Below are positions 54,844 to 64,000 of a DNA stretch of 64,000 nucleotides, in pieces. The notes below the pieces were generated by a model. That model worked only from the letters and a program-made list of their open reading frames with translations. It was not told the origin of the DNA and searched no databases. How positions within the stretch are numbered: the stretch's first letter is position 1; each line of letters begins with the position of its first letter. Source of the DNA: Costus lasius. Taxonomy: Eukaryota; Streptophyta; Magnoliopsida; Zingiberales; Costaceae. Made by a program: the position numbers and the translations under genes. The stretch lies in assembly GCA_027563935.2 (NCBI GenBank), contig CM050449.1, positions 79,825,178 through 79,889,177 on the forward strand, read 5' to 3'.

Positions 54844-57800
54844 CTAATGGTTGAGAAATCTCAAACCCATATTATTACAGTGCTTCTCATGCTTCTGCTG
54901 CGCCAGAGGCTTGGTAAGCGGGTCTGCGAGATTGTCATCTGTATGAACCTTGCAAATCTTGATCTCGCCATGATCAATGATCTCCCGGATCAAGTGAAAC
55001 CGTCTCTGTATGTGCTTGGACTTCTGGTGCGACCGCGGTTCCTTTGCTTGTGCGATGGCTCCAGTGTTATCACAGAAGATAACCAAAGGATCTGCACTTG
55101 AAGGAACGACACCAAGTTCTCTCACGAACTTACGAATCCACACTGCCTCCTTGGATGCTTCCGAGGCTGCAACATACTCGGCTTCTGTTGTGGAATCAGC
55201 AACAGTTGACTGTTTGAAACTTTTCCACACCACTGCTCCACCATTCAAGCTAAAAACATAGCCTGATTGCGATCGGAAATCATCCTGGTCCGACTGGAAC
55301 GAAGCGTCAGTATATCCCTCTATACTGAGTTCTTCCTGACCACCATATATCAAGAACATATCTTTGGTCCTCCGCAGATATTTTAAAATGTTCTTGACCG
55401 CAATCCAGTGCGCCAAACCTGGATTACTTTGGAATCGACTGGTTACGCTTAACCCGTAAGCGACGTCTGGGCGAGTACACAACATCGCATACATAATGGA
55501 TCCAATAGCCGAAGCATAAGGCGTATTGTCCATTTCATCTTTCTCAGTCTGTGTTTGTGGACACTGACTCTTCGAAAGATTCAGACCATGTCTGACTGGA
55601 AGATATCCACGTTTAGAATTCTCTAAATGGAATCTCTCCAGGACTTTATCGATGTAAGTACTCTGGCACAGCCCGAGAAGCCTCTTAGATCTATCCCGGT
55701 AGATCTTCACACCTAGTACATAGGCTGCTTCTCCTAAATCTTTCATCTGGAAACATTTTCCTAACCATGCCTTAACAGCATGCAGTTCAGGAATATCATT
55801 TCCAATGATTAAGATATCATCGACGTAGAGGATTAGGAATGTAATCACGCTCCCACTAAACCTCTTATATACACACGGGTCATCCTCGTTCTTGATGAAA
55901 CCAAACTCAGAGATTGATTCATCAAAACGAATGTTCCAGCTTCTTGATGCTTGTTTCAGTCCATAAATGGACTTCTTTAACTTGCATATTTTATGACGAT
56001 CTGATGGATTAGTGAAACCCTCAGGTTGTGTCATATACACATCCTCATCCAGATTTCCATTAAGGAAAGCTGTTTTCACATCCATCTGCCAGATCTCATA
56101 GTCGTAATATGCTGCTATCGCGAAAAGAATCCGAATAGACTTAAACATGGCTACAGGAGAGAAAGTTTCATCATAATCTATCCCGTAGATTTGTTTGAAA
56201 CCTTTCGCTACTAGCCTGCCTTTATAGGTAACTACGTTACCATCCATGTCAATCTTCTTCTTGAAGATCCATTTATAGCCTATAGGGATTACTCCCGGAG
56301 GCGGATCAATCAAATCCCAGACTTGATTATCTGACATGGAGTCCATCTCGGCTCGCATAGCTTCAAGCCATCTAGCTGACTCCGGTCCACTGACCGCATC
56401 CGCATAAGTGAGGGGTTCATCATTATCAATGATGTAGACTCCGTCATAGCGCTCAGGCTGACGATGGATCCTACCCGATCTTCGCGGTTCCCGTGATATT
56501 TGAGCCTCAGGTTGCTCAATAACCTGATCTACCGGCTCAGGCTCATCCAACTGTGCTTGACTACTTTGTCCTTCCTCTGGATTCTCATCCAGCTTTATTT
56601 CTCTCCCACTAGCCTCTTGCAGAAGAAACTCCTTCTCAAGAAATATGGCCGTCCGAGCAACAAAAACCTTGTTCTCTTTGGGATCGTAGAAATAATAACC
56701 CTTAGTTTCCTTAGGGTAACCGACAAAGATACATTTCTCAGATCTGCTCTCTAGTTTCCCAGAGGCGAGCTTTTTGACATAAGCCTCGCAACCCCAGATC
56801 CTGATAAATGTCAAGCTAGGCTGTTTCCCATACCATAACTCATATGGCGTCTTTAAAACTGCCTTGGATGGCACTCGGTTTAGTACCTTTGCAGCTGTTT
56901 CCAGTGCAAAACCCCAAAAGGAATATGGAAGAGTAGCCTGACTCATCATAGAACGAACCATATCAAGTAACGTTCTATTTCTCCTCTCGGACACACCATT
57001 CCACTGCGGTGTTCCTGGCGGAGTGAGCTGTGAGATAATCCCACACTCCTTCAGATAGTCAGTAAACGCATGACTCAGGTATTCACCACCTCGATCAGAA
57101 CGAAGTGCCTTGATATTTCGGCCTAACTGATTTTGTACTTCATTTTTGAACTCTTTGAACTTGTCAAAAGATTCACTTTTATGTCTCATTAAATAGACAT
57201 ATCCATACCTACTGAAATCATCAGTAAAGGTAATGAAGTACTGATAGCCACCTCTGGCATGTTTACTGAAAGGCCCACACACATCACTGTGTATAAGGTT
57301 AAGTAAACCTGAAGTCCTTTGACCTTTGTTAAGAAAAGGAGACTTCGTCATTTTACCCATCAAACAAGCTTTGCATGTATCAATCTCCTCATAGGAGAAT
57401 GATCCCAGCAGTCCATGTTCATGCAACCGCTTAATGCGCTTCTCGTTTATATGGCCTAAACGACTATGCCATAGCAAGGTGCTGTCATCAGCATACTTGG
57501 CTTTCTTATTATCAATGTTTTGTATACAATTTTCCATGTCCAACATGTATAACCCATTGTTAATTGAACCAGTTGCATACACAATATTATCATGAGATAA
57601 AACACACTTTGAAATCTTGCATTCAAAGGCAAATCCTTTCCTGACAAGAGCAGGAATAGAGATAATATTCTTGGTAATACTGGGTACAAAATAACAATTG
57701 TTCAATTCTAATACAATGCCAGATGGTAAAGAAATGAAATAGTCTCCTACAGCAACAGCAGCAACCCGTGCCCCGTTTCCAACTCGTAGGTCTACCTCAT

Positions 57801-58728
57801 GCTGTCCCACCTGCCTTCTTCTCTTGAGTTCCTGCACATTTGAACAAATGTGAACTCCACATGCAGTGTCCAACACCCATGAAATAGAAGAAGAAGATAA
57901 CATGACCTCAGTCACATATATACCTGAGCCAGAAGCGATGCTTCCCCTCTTAGATCCTTGGAGCGCTTTACAGTCCTTTTTCCAGTGACCCAGCTGGCCA
58001 CAGTGGAAACACCTGTTGTCCTTCGACCGCTTGACCTTCTGTTTCAGGGCCTTGCTGTAATTCTTGACAGGGGCCTTGCCCTTCTTCCCCTTCTTCTTGT
58101 TCCTTGAAGGAACCATCAAGACAGAGGTTGAAGGCTTACCCTTCAGAGTTTCCTCAGTAGTCAAGAGCATATTCAACAGCTCTGCCGGCGTACAATCGAT
58201 CTTGTTCATATTAAAATTAATAATGAACGCATCGAAAGAAGGCGGGAGAGACTGCAGAATAATATCCACAGCAAGCTCCTGGTTGATGGTATGCCCCAGT
58301 TTCTCCAGAGCCTCCTTGTGCCCAATCATCTTGAGCACGTGAGCTCCCACTGGGCTCCCCTCAGCCAGTTTGCTCTGAAAGAAGAGCTTCGTCAGATTAT
58401 AGCGCTCAGTCCTCGCCTGTGCAGCATACAGCATCTTGAGGTTCGCTATAATTTCTATAGCCGACATATCCTCATGCTGACGCTGCAGCGGTGGCGTCAT
58501 AGACGCTAGCATCAGGCAAGCGACATCAATGCTATCATTGACGTGCTTTTCGTAGGCATCCCGAACCGCCCTTGCGGCGTTCGGAGCGGGCTGCGGCGGT
58601 ATCGCCGTCTCGAGGACATACAGTTTCCTCTCTGCCTTAAGAACAATCTTAAGGTGTCCGAACCAGTCAGAGAAGTTCGGCCCAGCAAACTTCTCCCTTT
58701 CCAGTAGGGATCGCACATTGAAGCTCAT
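54844..58728 (-). CDS. A3 copia gag-pol polyprotein (1,294 aa), open
   Basis: Full-length frame with the same domains and catalytic motifs as A2 (CCHC, DTACG, the integrase acidic triad, YVDD, RNase H). It differs from A1 and A2 by scattered residues, for example Tyr for Cys in the PIGCKWIF motif near the start of reverse transcriptase, Asn for Asp in GLLDLIHSD, and Ser for Asp in GDKRGS after the zinc knuckle. The Cys-to-Tyr change sits in a motif conserved in A1, A2, B1 and B2 and might reduce RT function; the catalytic residues are untouched. Confidence 0.96.
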   Translation of the reverse strand: MSFNVRSLLEREKFAGPNFSDWFGHLKIVLKAERKLYVLETAIPPQPAPNAARAVRDAYEKHVNDSIDVACLMLASMTPPLQRQHEDMSAIEIIANLKMLYAAQARTERYNLTKLFFQSKLAEGSPVGAHVLKMIGHKEALEKLGHTINQELAVDIILQSLPPSFDAFIINFNMNKIDCTPAELLNMLLTTEETLKGKPSTSVLMVPSRNKKKGKKGKAPVKNYSKALKQKVKRSKDNRCFHCGQLGHWKKDCKALQGSKRGSIASGSGIYVTEVMLSSSSISWVLDTACGVHICSNVQELKRRRQVGQHEVDLRVGNGARVAAVAVGDYFISLPSGIVLELNNCYFVPSITKNIISIPALVRKGFAFECKISKCVLSHDNIVYATGSINNGLYMLDMENCIQNIDNKKAKYADDSTLLWHSRLGHINEKRIKRLHEHGLLGSFSYEEIDTCKACLMGKMTKSPFLNKGQRTSGLLNLIHSDVCGPFSKHARGGYQYFITFTDDFSRYGYVYLMRHKSESFDKFKEFKNEVQNQLGRNIKALRSDRGGEYLSHAFTDYLKECGIISQLTPPGTPQWNGVSERRNRTLLDMVRSMMSQATLPYSFWGFALETAAKVLNRVPSKAVLKTPYELWYGKQPSLTFIRIWGCEAYVKKLASGKLESRSEKCIFVGYPKETKGYYFYDPKENKVFVARTAIFLEKEFLLQEASGREIKLDENPEEGQSSQAQLDEPEPVDQVIEQPEAQISREPRRSGRIHRQPERYDGVYIIDNDEPLTYADAVSGPESARWLEAMRAEMDSMSDNQVWDLIDPPPGVIPIGYKWIFKKKIDMDGNVVTYKGRLVAKGFKQIYGIDYDETFSPVAMFKSIRILFAIAAYYDYEIWQMDVKTAFLNGNLDEDVYMTQPEGFTNPSDRHKICKLKKSIYGLKQASRSWNIRFDESISEFGFIKNEDDPCVYKRFSGSVITFLILYVDDILIIGNDIPELHAVKAWLGKCFQMKDLGEAAYVLGVKIYRDRSKRLLGLCQSTYIDKVLERFHLENSKRGYLPVRHGLNLSKSQCPQTQTEKDEMDNTPYASAIGSIMYAMLCTRPDVAYGLSVTSRFQSNPGLAHWIAVKNILKYLRRTKDMFLIYGGQEELSIEGYTDASFQSDQDDFRSQSGYVFSLNGGAVVWKSFKQSTVADSTTEAEYVAASEASKEAVWIRKFVRELGVVPSSADPLVIFCDNTGAIAQAKEPRSHQKSKHIQRRFHLIREIIDHGEIKICKVHTDDNLADPLTKPLAQQKHEKHCNNMGLRFLNH

Positions 58729-60603
58729 GGTGTTCGTTGCTGCAGGAATCTACAACAAGCAAGAACAGCAAGGTCAGTATCAATGTTTCAGAATCAATCC
58801 AGGACTTAAGAAAGATTCTTTTCTCACTATTTTGTCTGACTGAAAAATCCAGTAAACAGTCCGAAAGAGTAAACACTCTTTTAGTGAGATGGGATCCAGA
58901 TTTCATACTTGGTCTCCGCGTCCCGCTCAGGCGAGATAAGATGCACAGAGATGACAAGCACTAGTTTCTGGTAGGCTGTCCCAGCCAATCGCCAACCCGT
59001 GCGATTCCCCTTCATCTTGGCAATCCAGCAGACTGTGCCAACTGAGTTGGTACAACACAGTCTCTGATCCCAGAGATGGCTGCCTCCATGTGCTACCATA
59101 TGCGCCACATATGTAGCCTACATGGTCAAGCTGACCCGACCTACTCCCTGGACCACCACGTGCTATGCTGAGCAACGAGAGGGGATAAATCCCAACTCTG
59201 TAACACGCAGGTGAAATCCAGCACCGTCTGAAGATAGATGGACGTGCCCACTGAGTGGGTTCAACACGGCTCCAACGATAATCAGAAAGGTGAGGTTTCG
59301 CGTCAGAAGGCTTACGAGCTTGATATATTAGCGTTGGATTTTAACGGTCTTTTATCTTCTTACTATCAGGCATGCCTATGGCTATAGCAGAAGATAAACA
59401 TAAACATGCAATTCTAATTATTAGCAATAAGTAGAAAGCATGATCTTATGTGGTAAAAGCCCATGAACCCTAGTAAGACCTTAATGTTACTTAAGTCTTC
59501 ACTTGAGCTTCATTGCATCTCATCTGGTCCAACCCAGTGCCCTAGCGCCAAGAGCACCTCAGGTGCACCACCAGGTGAATGCCCCTCTTGGATGTGTGCC
59601 TTTGTACTCTTGTCTAATCAAAGTACATTTGATCTATCTAGACAAGGTTGACTCGCAGGTCAACTACATTTCATAAATTAAAACAATGTGATTCGCAGAT
59701 CACAAAAATTAACTTATAATTTACCAGGCACGCAGGCCCCAGCACAGCACACAATATGGGCAACCCACATAAGACTAAATAAACAAGCATATGGTTCAAT
59801 CAACATGTGATCCAATCATCTTGAAATTAAAAGTTTTGAAAACCCCATGGCATCAATTTTAATTTCCTTATGAGCCCTACAACCTCACAATGGTCCATTG
59901 ATAGGGATCCACTCAACCATCTAGTTAGATCCATTGCCCTTGCATGCACCGAGTCCTAACTGACCCGAGTTGACCTAATGGTCAACCATGCATGCGCCAA
60001 GGGCTGAACTACCCTCATGAGTTTTGGCAAGCGGGTGTGACCCCGGGCCTAACTCAAGTGTGTTCAGTAGTGTCTCAACCAGACCTCGCTACACGCCCTA
60101 GATGCAGTCAACCTATAGCCACCTTGTGCTTGCGCATAGGTGCTATCAGGTTAACCCATCTGAGCTGTCAGATGGTCTGATCAGACTTGGATCTAACCTA
60201 GTGGTGACTTCAACCCCATCAACCCATCTAAGGGTTTAATGTAGTGGCACCTTAGATCTAATCAAGCGCGCAAGATGTAAGTTTTAGAAAACTTTTAGAA
60301 CGTGCGCAAATAAACAAACAACATGCTTGATAACCCTTAGATCTAAGGGGGTCCCCTTCAAGGGGGAGCGCATACTTTAGGGGGTCCCCTTCAAGGGGGA
60401 GCGCATACTTTAGGGGGTCCCCTTCAAGGGGGAGCGCAAACTACATGTCAACATATGATACAAGCGCAACCTTCATGCAACCATGATACAAGCGCAACCA
60501 TCATGTAACCAAAGTAAGCGCAACCATCATGTAACCAAAGTAAGCGCAACCAACATGGATCACAAAATCGTAAAGCAATCATATAGATCATATGGAGAGC
60601 CTA
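58729..60603 (-). other. A3 leader (5' untranslated region)
   Basis: The counterpart of the A2 leader, position p in A2 equalling 97101 minus p here. Hairpins H3 58921-58936, H2 59031-59062, H1 59243-59268; 33 bp array 60344-60442; 12-mer at 59727-59738. No gene. Confidence 0.85.
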
Positions 60604-60615
60604 GCTCTGATACCA
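60604..60615 (-). other. Primer binding site of A3
   Basis: GCTCTGATACCA on +, two bases from the LTR. Confidence 0.9.
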
Positions 60616-60617
60616 AT

Positions 60618-62285
60618 TGAAGGAACCCCTAATCTAAGGGGGAAGAAACCCTAAACATGCGCATCTAGCATGCATAGCGGAAAGAGGGCTTCAAGTAGAT
60701 CGCATATGAACTATATGTTAACTTAATTCAACTTAAGATCAAGTTTTGATCTTACCAATGCCATGGATTGGATGGCGGCTTGGAATGAGAGAGAGCAAGC
60801 GAGATCTCCTCCAAAGAATACACACACCAAGTGATGAAGGCTTCCAACTTGCGCAACTTTGTGCTAGCAAAATGCCAAGTTGTCCTTCTCAAGTGGTAGG
60901 GATGAAGATGATGCTTTTGCCGGTTCTCCTCTTGTCGTCCACTCCAAGCTTCTCTCGAGTCTCGCCGAGCAAGAGCAAAACGCAAGGAGACAAGGGATGA
61001 ATGAGCTCAAGCCGTTTTGGCGTTTCAAGGAGCCATGCGCTCAATGACTTTCCAAATTTGGAAACTCCATTAAGCCATGCGTTCTCCTCTTCAAGCAAAC
61101 CGCCCAAAACGCTTATGGATCGAACCATGGGTTCACCCATGTAAACCGGTTCAATCCAAATTGGTCCAAACCAAAGCAATCGGTCTAGATCAACCAAACC
61201 CTAAGGTTTCCAATCCAACCGTTCATCTTATGATGCTCTTGATCTCACCGATCTAGCATCAATACTCTCGATCGAAGCTTACCGATCTCAAGCCCTAATC
61301 AATCAAACATGATCAAGCTAGATCTCACTTACAATCAGAGTCTATATCCCTTTAAACTGAACCCAAATAATTCAGTCCACACGATCTGACTCAAAGAAAG
61401 CCATATCACCAAATTGTGTGACCCTGAGGGTTTCCTTTAAACGTCGGTAACGATAACTTACGTTATCACGATCAGTGAGGGGTATCTAGCAACACATCAC
61501 TGTCTCCCGATATAAAGGAAAGAGTCTTCCAAGACTCCACCCAAACCATAGCATAAGTGTGAATCAACTCACTTGGCATACATGATTCCTTTGCCACTGG
61601 ATGTTCTTATTGGACAAGCATGTCAAGCCTGTAACTCCAATACGATGAGCATGATTAGATCAGATGAACATAGTCATCTGGGTATGGCCATACACTTCCT
61701 CAATCATCTCATATAGGGGGGCCCTCTAGAACATCACACTCCTTAAACAAGGAGACGGCAATCCTTTATCTATCACAAGTGCCCTAACCTGACTCAAGCT
61801 CACCATCCAAGATAGTCTATAATCATTATGTTTCAAATGATATTGAACTACCTCAAAACAATGATAATCATCATTTAGAAACACAAGTGATCTCAAGTCA
61901 AAGGACATGTGCCACTTAGTGCTTACAAGGATCATTCACATTGTGACAAGCAATGGAATATCCGAGTAGGGTCTGTCCAGTACATCCAATGTACTCATGA
62001 GTCTACATCTTATTCCATGCTCGAAGCATCCTATAAGATTAGCACTCATATTAGTCTCAATCATATCAAGGCTGTCTCATGTTCACCAAGATATCTCGAC
62101 TAAGGACATAGAGACTGTCAGCCTAGCTGAACAGCTTTGAGACATTATTCAGAAGTACACTTATTATAGCAGACAAGATAACAACCTGAATAATAACCAT
62201 GCCTTTTATAAACTTAAGAGTTTATTACATGATACTTATACAATCCCAAGGCCTCAAACATTAGCCTTAAGGGCATACCCCAACA
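60618..62285 (-). repeat. 5' LTR of A3
   Basis: 1,668 bp with ...CCCCAACA at its right end. It is followed by AGAAA. Confidence 0.95.
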
Positions 62286-62665
62286 AGAAATGGCGCCAGC
62301 TTTGGAAGCGTGGTGGTGGACTTGCGATTGAAGGAAGGACACATGCTTTCGGCTTCTGGCATGGGCTGATTTGCTTCAGGGACTCGCAACCCTTGGATGC
62401 ACAATAACATGGCACATGGCTCGTGACAAGTTATGTGTATGAAAAGGGCTATGACCATATCGACCAAAATTGGCATGCCTGTGATAGTTTATTATTTTGT
62501 CCATAGCATGCCTGTGATGTTTTTCCTTGCTGCCATAACCATAGGAAAGATGCATGCTAGAAAAGAATAAAACGAACATGCAAAACTCTCATTAAAATAT
62601 CAAGTCAATAGCCTTCTAACGCGTAGCCCTCATCAAGCTATCGATCGGTGATGTTGTGAACTGTT

Positions 62666-62681
62666 TCCCACCCTCGTGGGA
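62666..62681 (+). other. Leader hairpin H1 of C2
   Basis: Stem TCCCAC/GTGGGA, loop CCTC, flanked by TGTT and CACACT as in B. Confidence 0.6.
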
Positions 62682-62865
62682 CACACTCACTTATCTTTAG
62701 GAGGTGTGTGGTGACAATGATTTCCCCAGTCCAGTTTTAACCTGGGCGTGCCTTCGCAAGGAAATTCGTTGGCCCTGGGCATAACGGTTAGGACCAGACT
62801 TGACTAGTTTTTATATGTCACTGACATGATGAATCACTAGAGGCAGCTGTTGAGGGGATAGGGTT

Positions 62866-62896
62866 CTGTGTTGTATCCAGCCCTCGCTGGACACAG
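62866..62896 (+). other. Leader hairpin H2 of C2
   Basis: Outer stem CTGTG/CACAG, bulge TTGTA, inner stem TCCAGC/GCTGGA, loop CCTC. The outer stem is of the A kind and the inner stem of the B kind; both pair perfectly. Confidence 0.75.
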
Positions 62897-62989
62897 GGCG
62901 CCTAGTCTGTCTTAACTAAGAGGAATTGTGCGCGGCACAATTGGCTGGCATGCCTACCTAAGGAAGCATGGGACTCTCTGTGCATCTCA

Positions 62990-63005
62990 ACTCACCCTCG
63001 TGAGT
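62990..63005 (+). other. Leader hairpin H3 of C2
   Basis: Stem ACTCAC/GTGAGT, loop CCTC, preceded by GCATCTCA and followed by CGCGGAGACC as in A. The stem bases differ from both A and B but pair fully. Confidence 0.65.
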
Positions 63006-63187
63006 CGCGGAGACCTCATGTGAAATTAGGATCCTACTCACTCATTTCTATGTTGAGTTTGAGAGTCCTCAACTTGTTTTGGAAATAGTGGGAGCATAGC
63101 ATTTAATTTAAAGTCCTTGTTAAATGCTTTATCATAGTACTTATTTTACTTATTTGCTTATTGTAGAAGGCATCTCCTGATCTAAGA

Positions 63188-64000
63188 TTGAAACTTTATA
63201 AACATAAACTGGATGGGACAAATTGGACAAAATGGTTCAAGATTTTGTCCAAGATACTGGAACAAGAACATAAGGTGCATCTTCTTGAAAGACCTGCATC
63301 CCAGCCCAGTGTGTATTTCACTAATGACTGGGAGTGGAATGTCTATCTTGAACATTGTGAAGATAACGAACAGTACACTGCTCTTGTCTTAGAGTGCATG
63401 ACCCCGGAGGTCAAGGTTGAATGTGATGAGATGGGGATCTATGATCTAATCATACATCTCAAAGGTCTCTTCACACCATGCTCTATAGACAATGATCAGG
63501 AGAGTTCTGTTGGATCTTCAGAATGTGTGCTTGAATCCGAGAAAGACCATGGTTCTGTATCTTCGAAGCTAATACTTCGGAAGACTGGGAATGCATGGGT
63601 ATTTCGAAGAGGATTAATGGCCAAGAAGAGCATGGCAAAGAAGAAGGGATGTAATCCATCCGCTTCAGGTATTGTGTTACCGAGGTCTTTATGTCTACTT
63701 CTTATGGGTACTGGGTACCGCATGTGAGCTTACATATGTTTTTCATATGCAGGAGCTCAAAAGAAGTAGGACGAAGAGGCTTGATGGGATCAACTCTCGG
63801 GTCAGGGACGGAGCATTGGATGCTGCTGTTGATATCATCTCACTGCCTTGAAGACTTTATATAGAACTTTGCTATTATTGTATCAGCTTATGTATTAGAA
63901 CATCATTCCTTTTGGAAAGGACTTCAGTTTGAAATAATAAATAATATTTTTCTTTAATCTGAGATGTTCTATTGAAGTGATACAATTGACAATAGTTTGT
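63188..64000 (+). pseudogene. Decayed C2 gag and protease remnant
   Basis: The open stretch 63188-63727 begins with a copia gag (LDGTNWTKWF, VLECMTPEV) alignable with the first third of the B gag. The middle of gag and the CCHC zinc knuckle are missing. A frame shift follows in the segment matching SGIYVTEV of the B protease, so the last residues before 63727 are out of frame. The Asp of the protease active site is not readable. Protease-like fragments continue to about 63850 (DLRV, LP), then little can be matched. There is no convincing initiation codon matching A or B. The window ends inside this remnant. Confidence 0.75.

Larger units (their letters stand above)
53156..62285 (-). mobile_element. 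Element A3, complete copia retrotransposon
   Basis: 9,130 bp, the same length as A2, on the - strand. LTRs are 53156-54823 and 60618-62285. The flanks are AGAAG (53151-53155) and AGAAA (62286-62290), a target duplication with one mismatch. LTR differences seen are 54648/62113 and 54704/62167. All signals (primer binding site, leader, open polyprotein, polypurine tract) are present. Its LTRs end TTCCTTCA (on -), unlike A1 and A2. Confidence 0.95.
62291..63187 (+). other. C2 leader, third piece, up to gag
   Basis: From about 62600 it is strongly similar to the B leader read on -. It contains H1 (62666-62681), H2 (62866-62896), H3 (62990-63005) and a T-rich candidate splice acceptor ending at 63166. 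No open frame of note. Confidence 0.8.
31217..64000 (+). mobile_element. Element C2, 5' part, copia relative of B, split by B2 and A3
   Basis: C2 runs in + orientation: rearranged LTR (to 33878), primer binding site, leader in three pieces (33892-34337, 52989-53155, 62291-63187), a decayed gag from 63188, and protease remnants to the window end. The pieces join cleanly when B2 (target duplication GTTTC at 34333-34337 and 52984-52988) and A3 are removed. The leader is homologous to that of B (for example 34055-34110 with 50760-50815 on the other strand). The 3' half lies beyond the window. Confidence 0.82.

Noticed and set aside
62286..63187. Host gene sequence between A3 and the gag remnant
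   Set aside because: From about 62600 it matches the B leader, and with A3 and B2 removed it continues the C2 leader.

Overview
The window is plant nuclear DNA made entirely of LTR retrotransposons nested inside one another. I see no host gene, tRNA, rRNA or CRISPR array. An angiosperm with a repeat-rich genome is implied by the Ty1/copia elements with single-frame gag-pol, the tRNA-iMet-type primer binding sites (TGGTATCAGAGC) and a Tekay/Del-like chromovirus with 3.46 kb LTRs. I cannot name the species. Four families are present. My labels are: A, a copia element with 1,668 bp LTRs (three copies, each with an open 1,293-1,294 aa polyprotein); B, a copia element with 1,971 bp LTRs (B1 partial, B2 complete with one nonsense codon); C, a copia relative of B with ~2.2-2.4 kb LTRs and decayed coding (C1 3' half, C2 5' half); D, a Ty3/gypsy element (one copy).

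Layout from left to right. 1-4410 is the 3' part of C1 (+ strand, decayed pol and 3' LTR), inserted into the pol of B1. 4411-7480 is B1 (- strand: pol, gag, leader). 7481-30491 is D (+), inserted in the B1 leader with target duplication ATGTC; D itself carries A1 (12188-23540, target duplication CTGTG), and a 2,273 bp piece of D pol is duplicated inside A1. 30492-31216 is the rest of the visible B1 leader. 31217-33878 is a folded-back, rearranged C2 5' LTR. C2 (+) continues to the right end but is split by B2 (34338-52983, -, target duplication GTTTC) and A3 (53156-62285, -, target duplication AGAAG/AGAAA). B2's 3' LTR is itself split by A2 (34816-43945, +, target duplication CACGC). The simplest reading is that the whole window lies inside one B1 element, with up to four nesting levels (B1 > C2 > B2 > A2).

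Relative age follows from nesting and LTR divergence counted by eye. B2's LTRs differ at about 14 sites in 1,971 bp. D's LTRs differ at two or more in 3,462. The A LTR pairs differ at zero to two in 1,668. A is therefore the youngest family and probably active recently.

The most interesting signals are: (1) a set of RNA hairpins in the leaders of A, B and C whose paired bases change together while the architecture, including an invariant UUGUA bulge, is kept; (2) candidate splice sites that would remove this leader just before gag; (3) a templated duplication in A1/D that looks like LTR-primed repair copying; (4) a fold-back C2 LTR with repeated promoters; (5) a C family that seems to move without coding capacity of its own.
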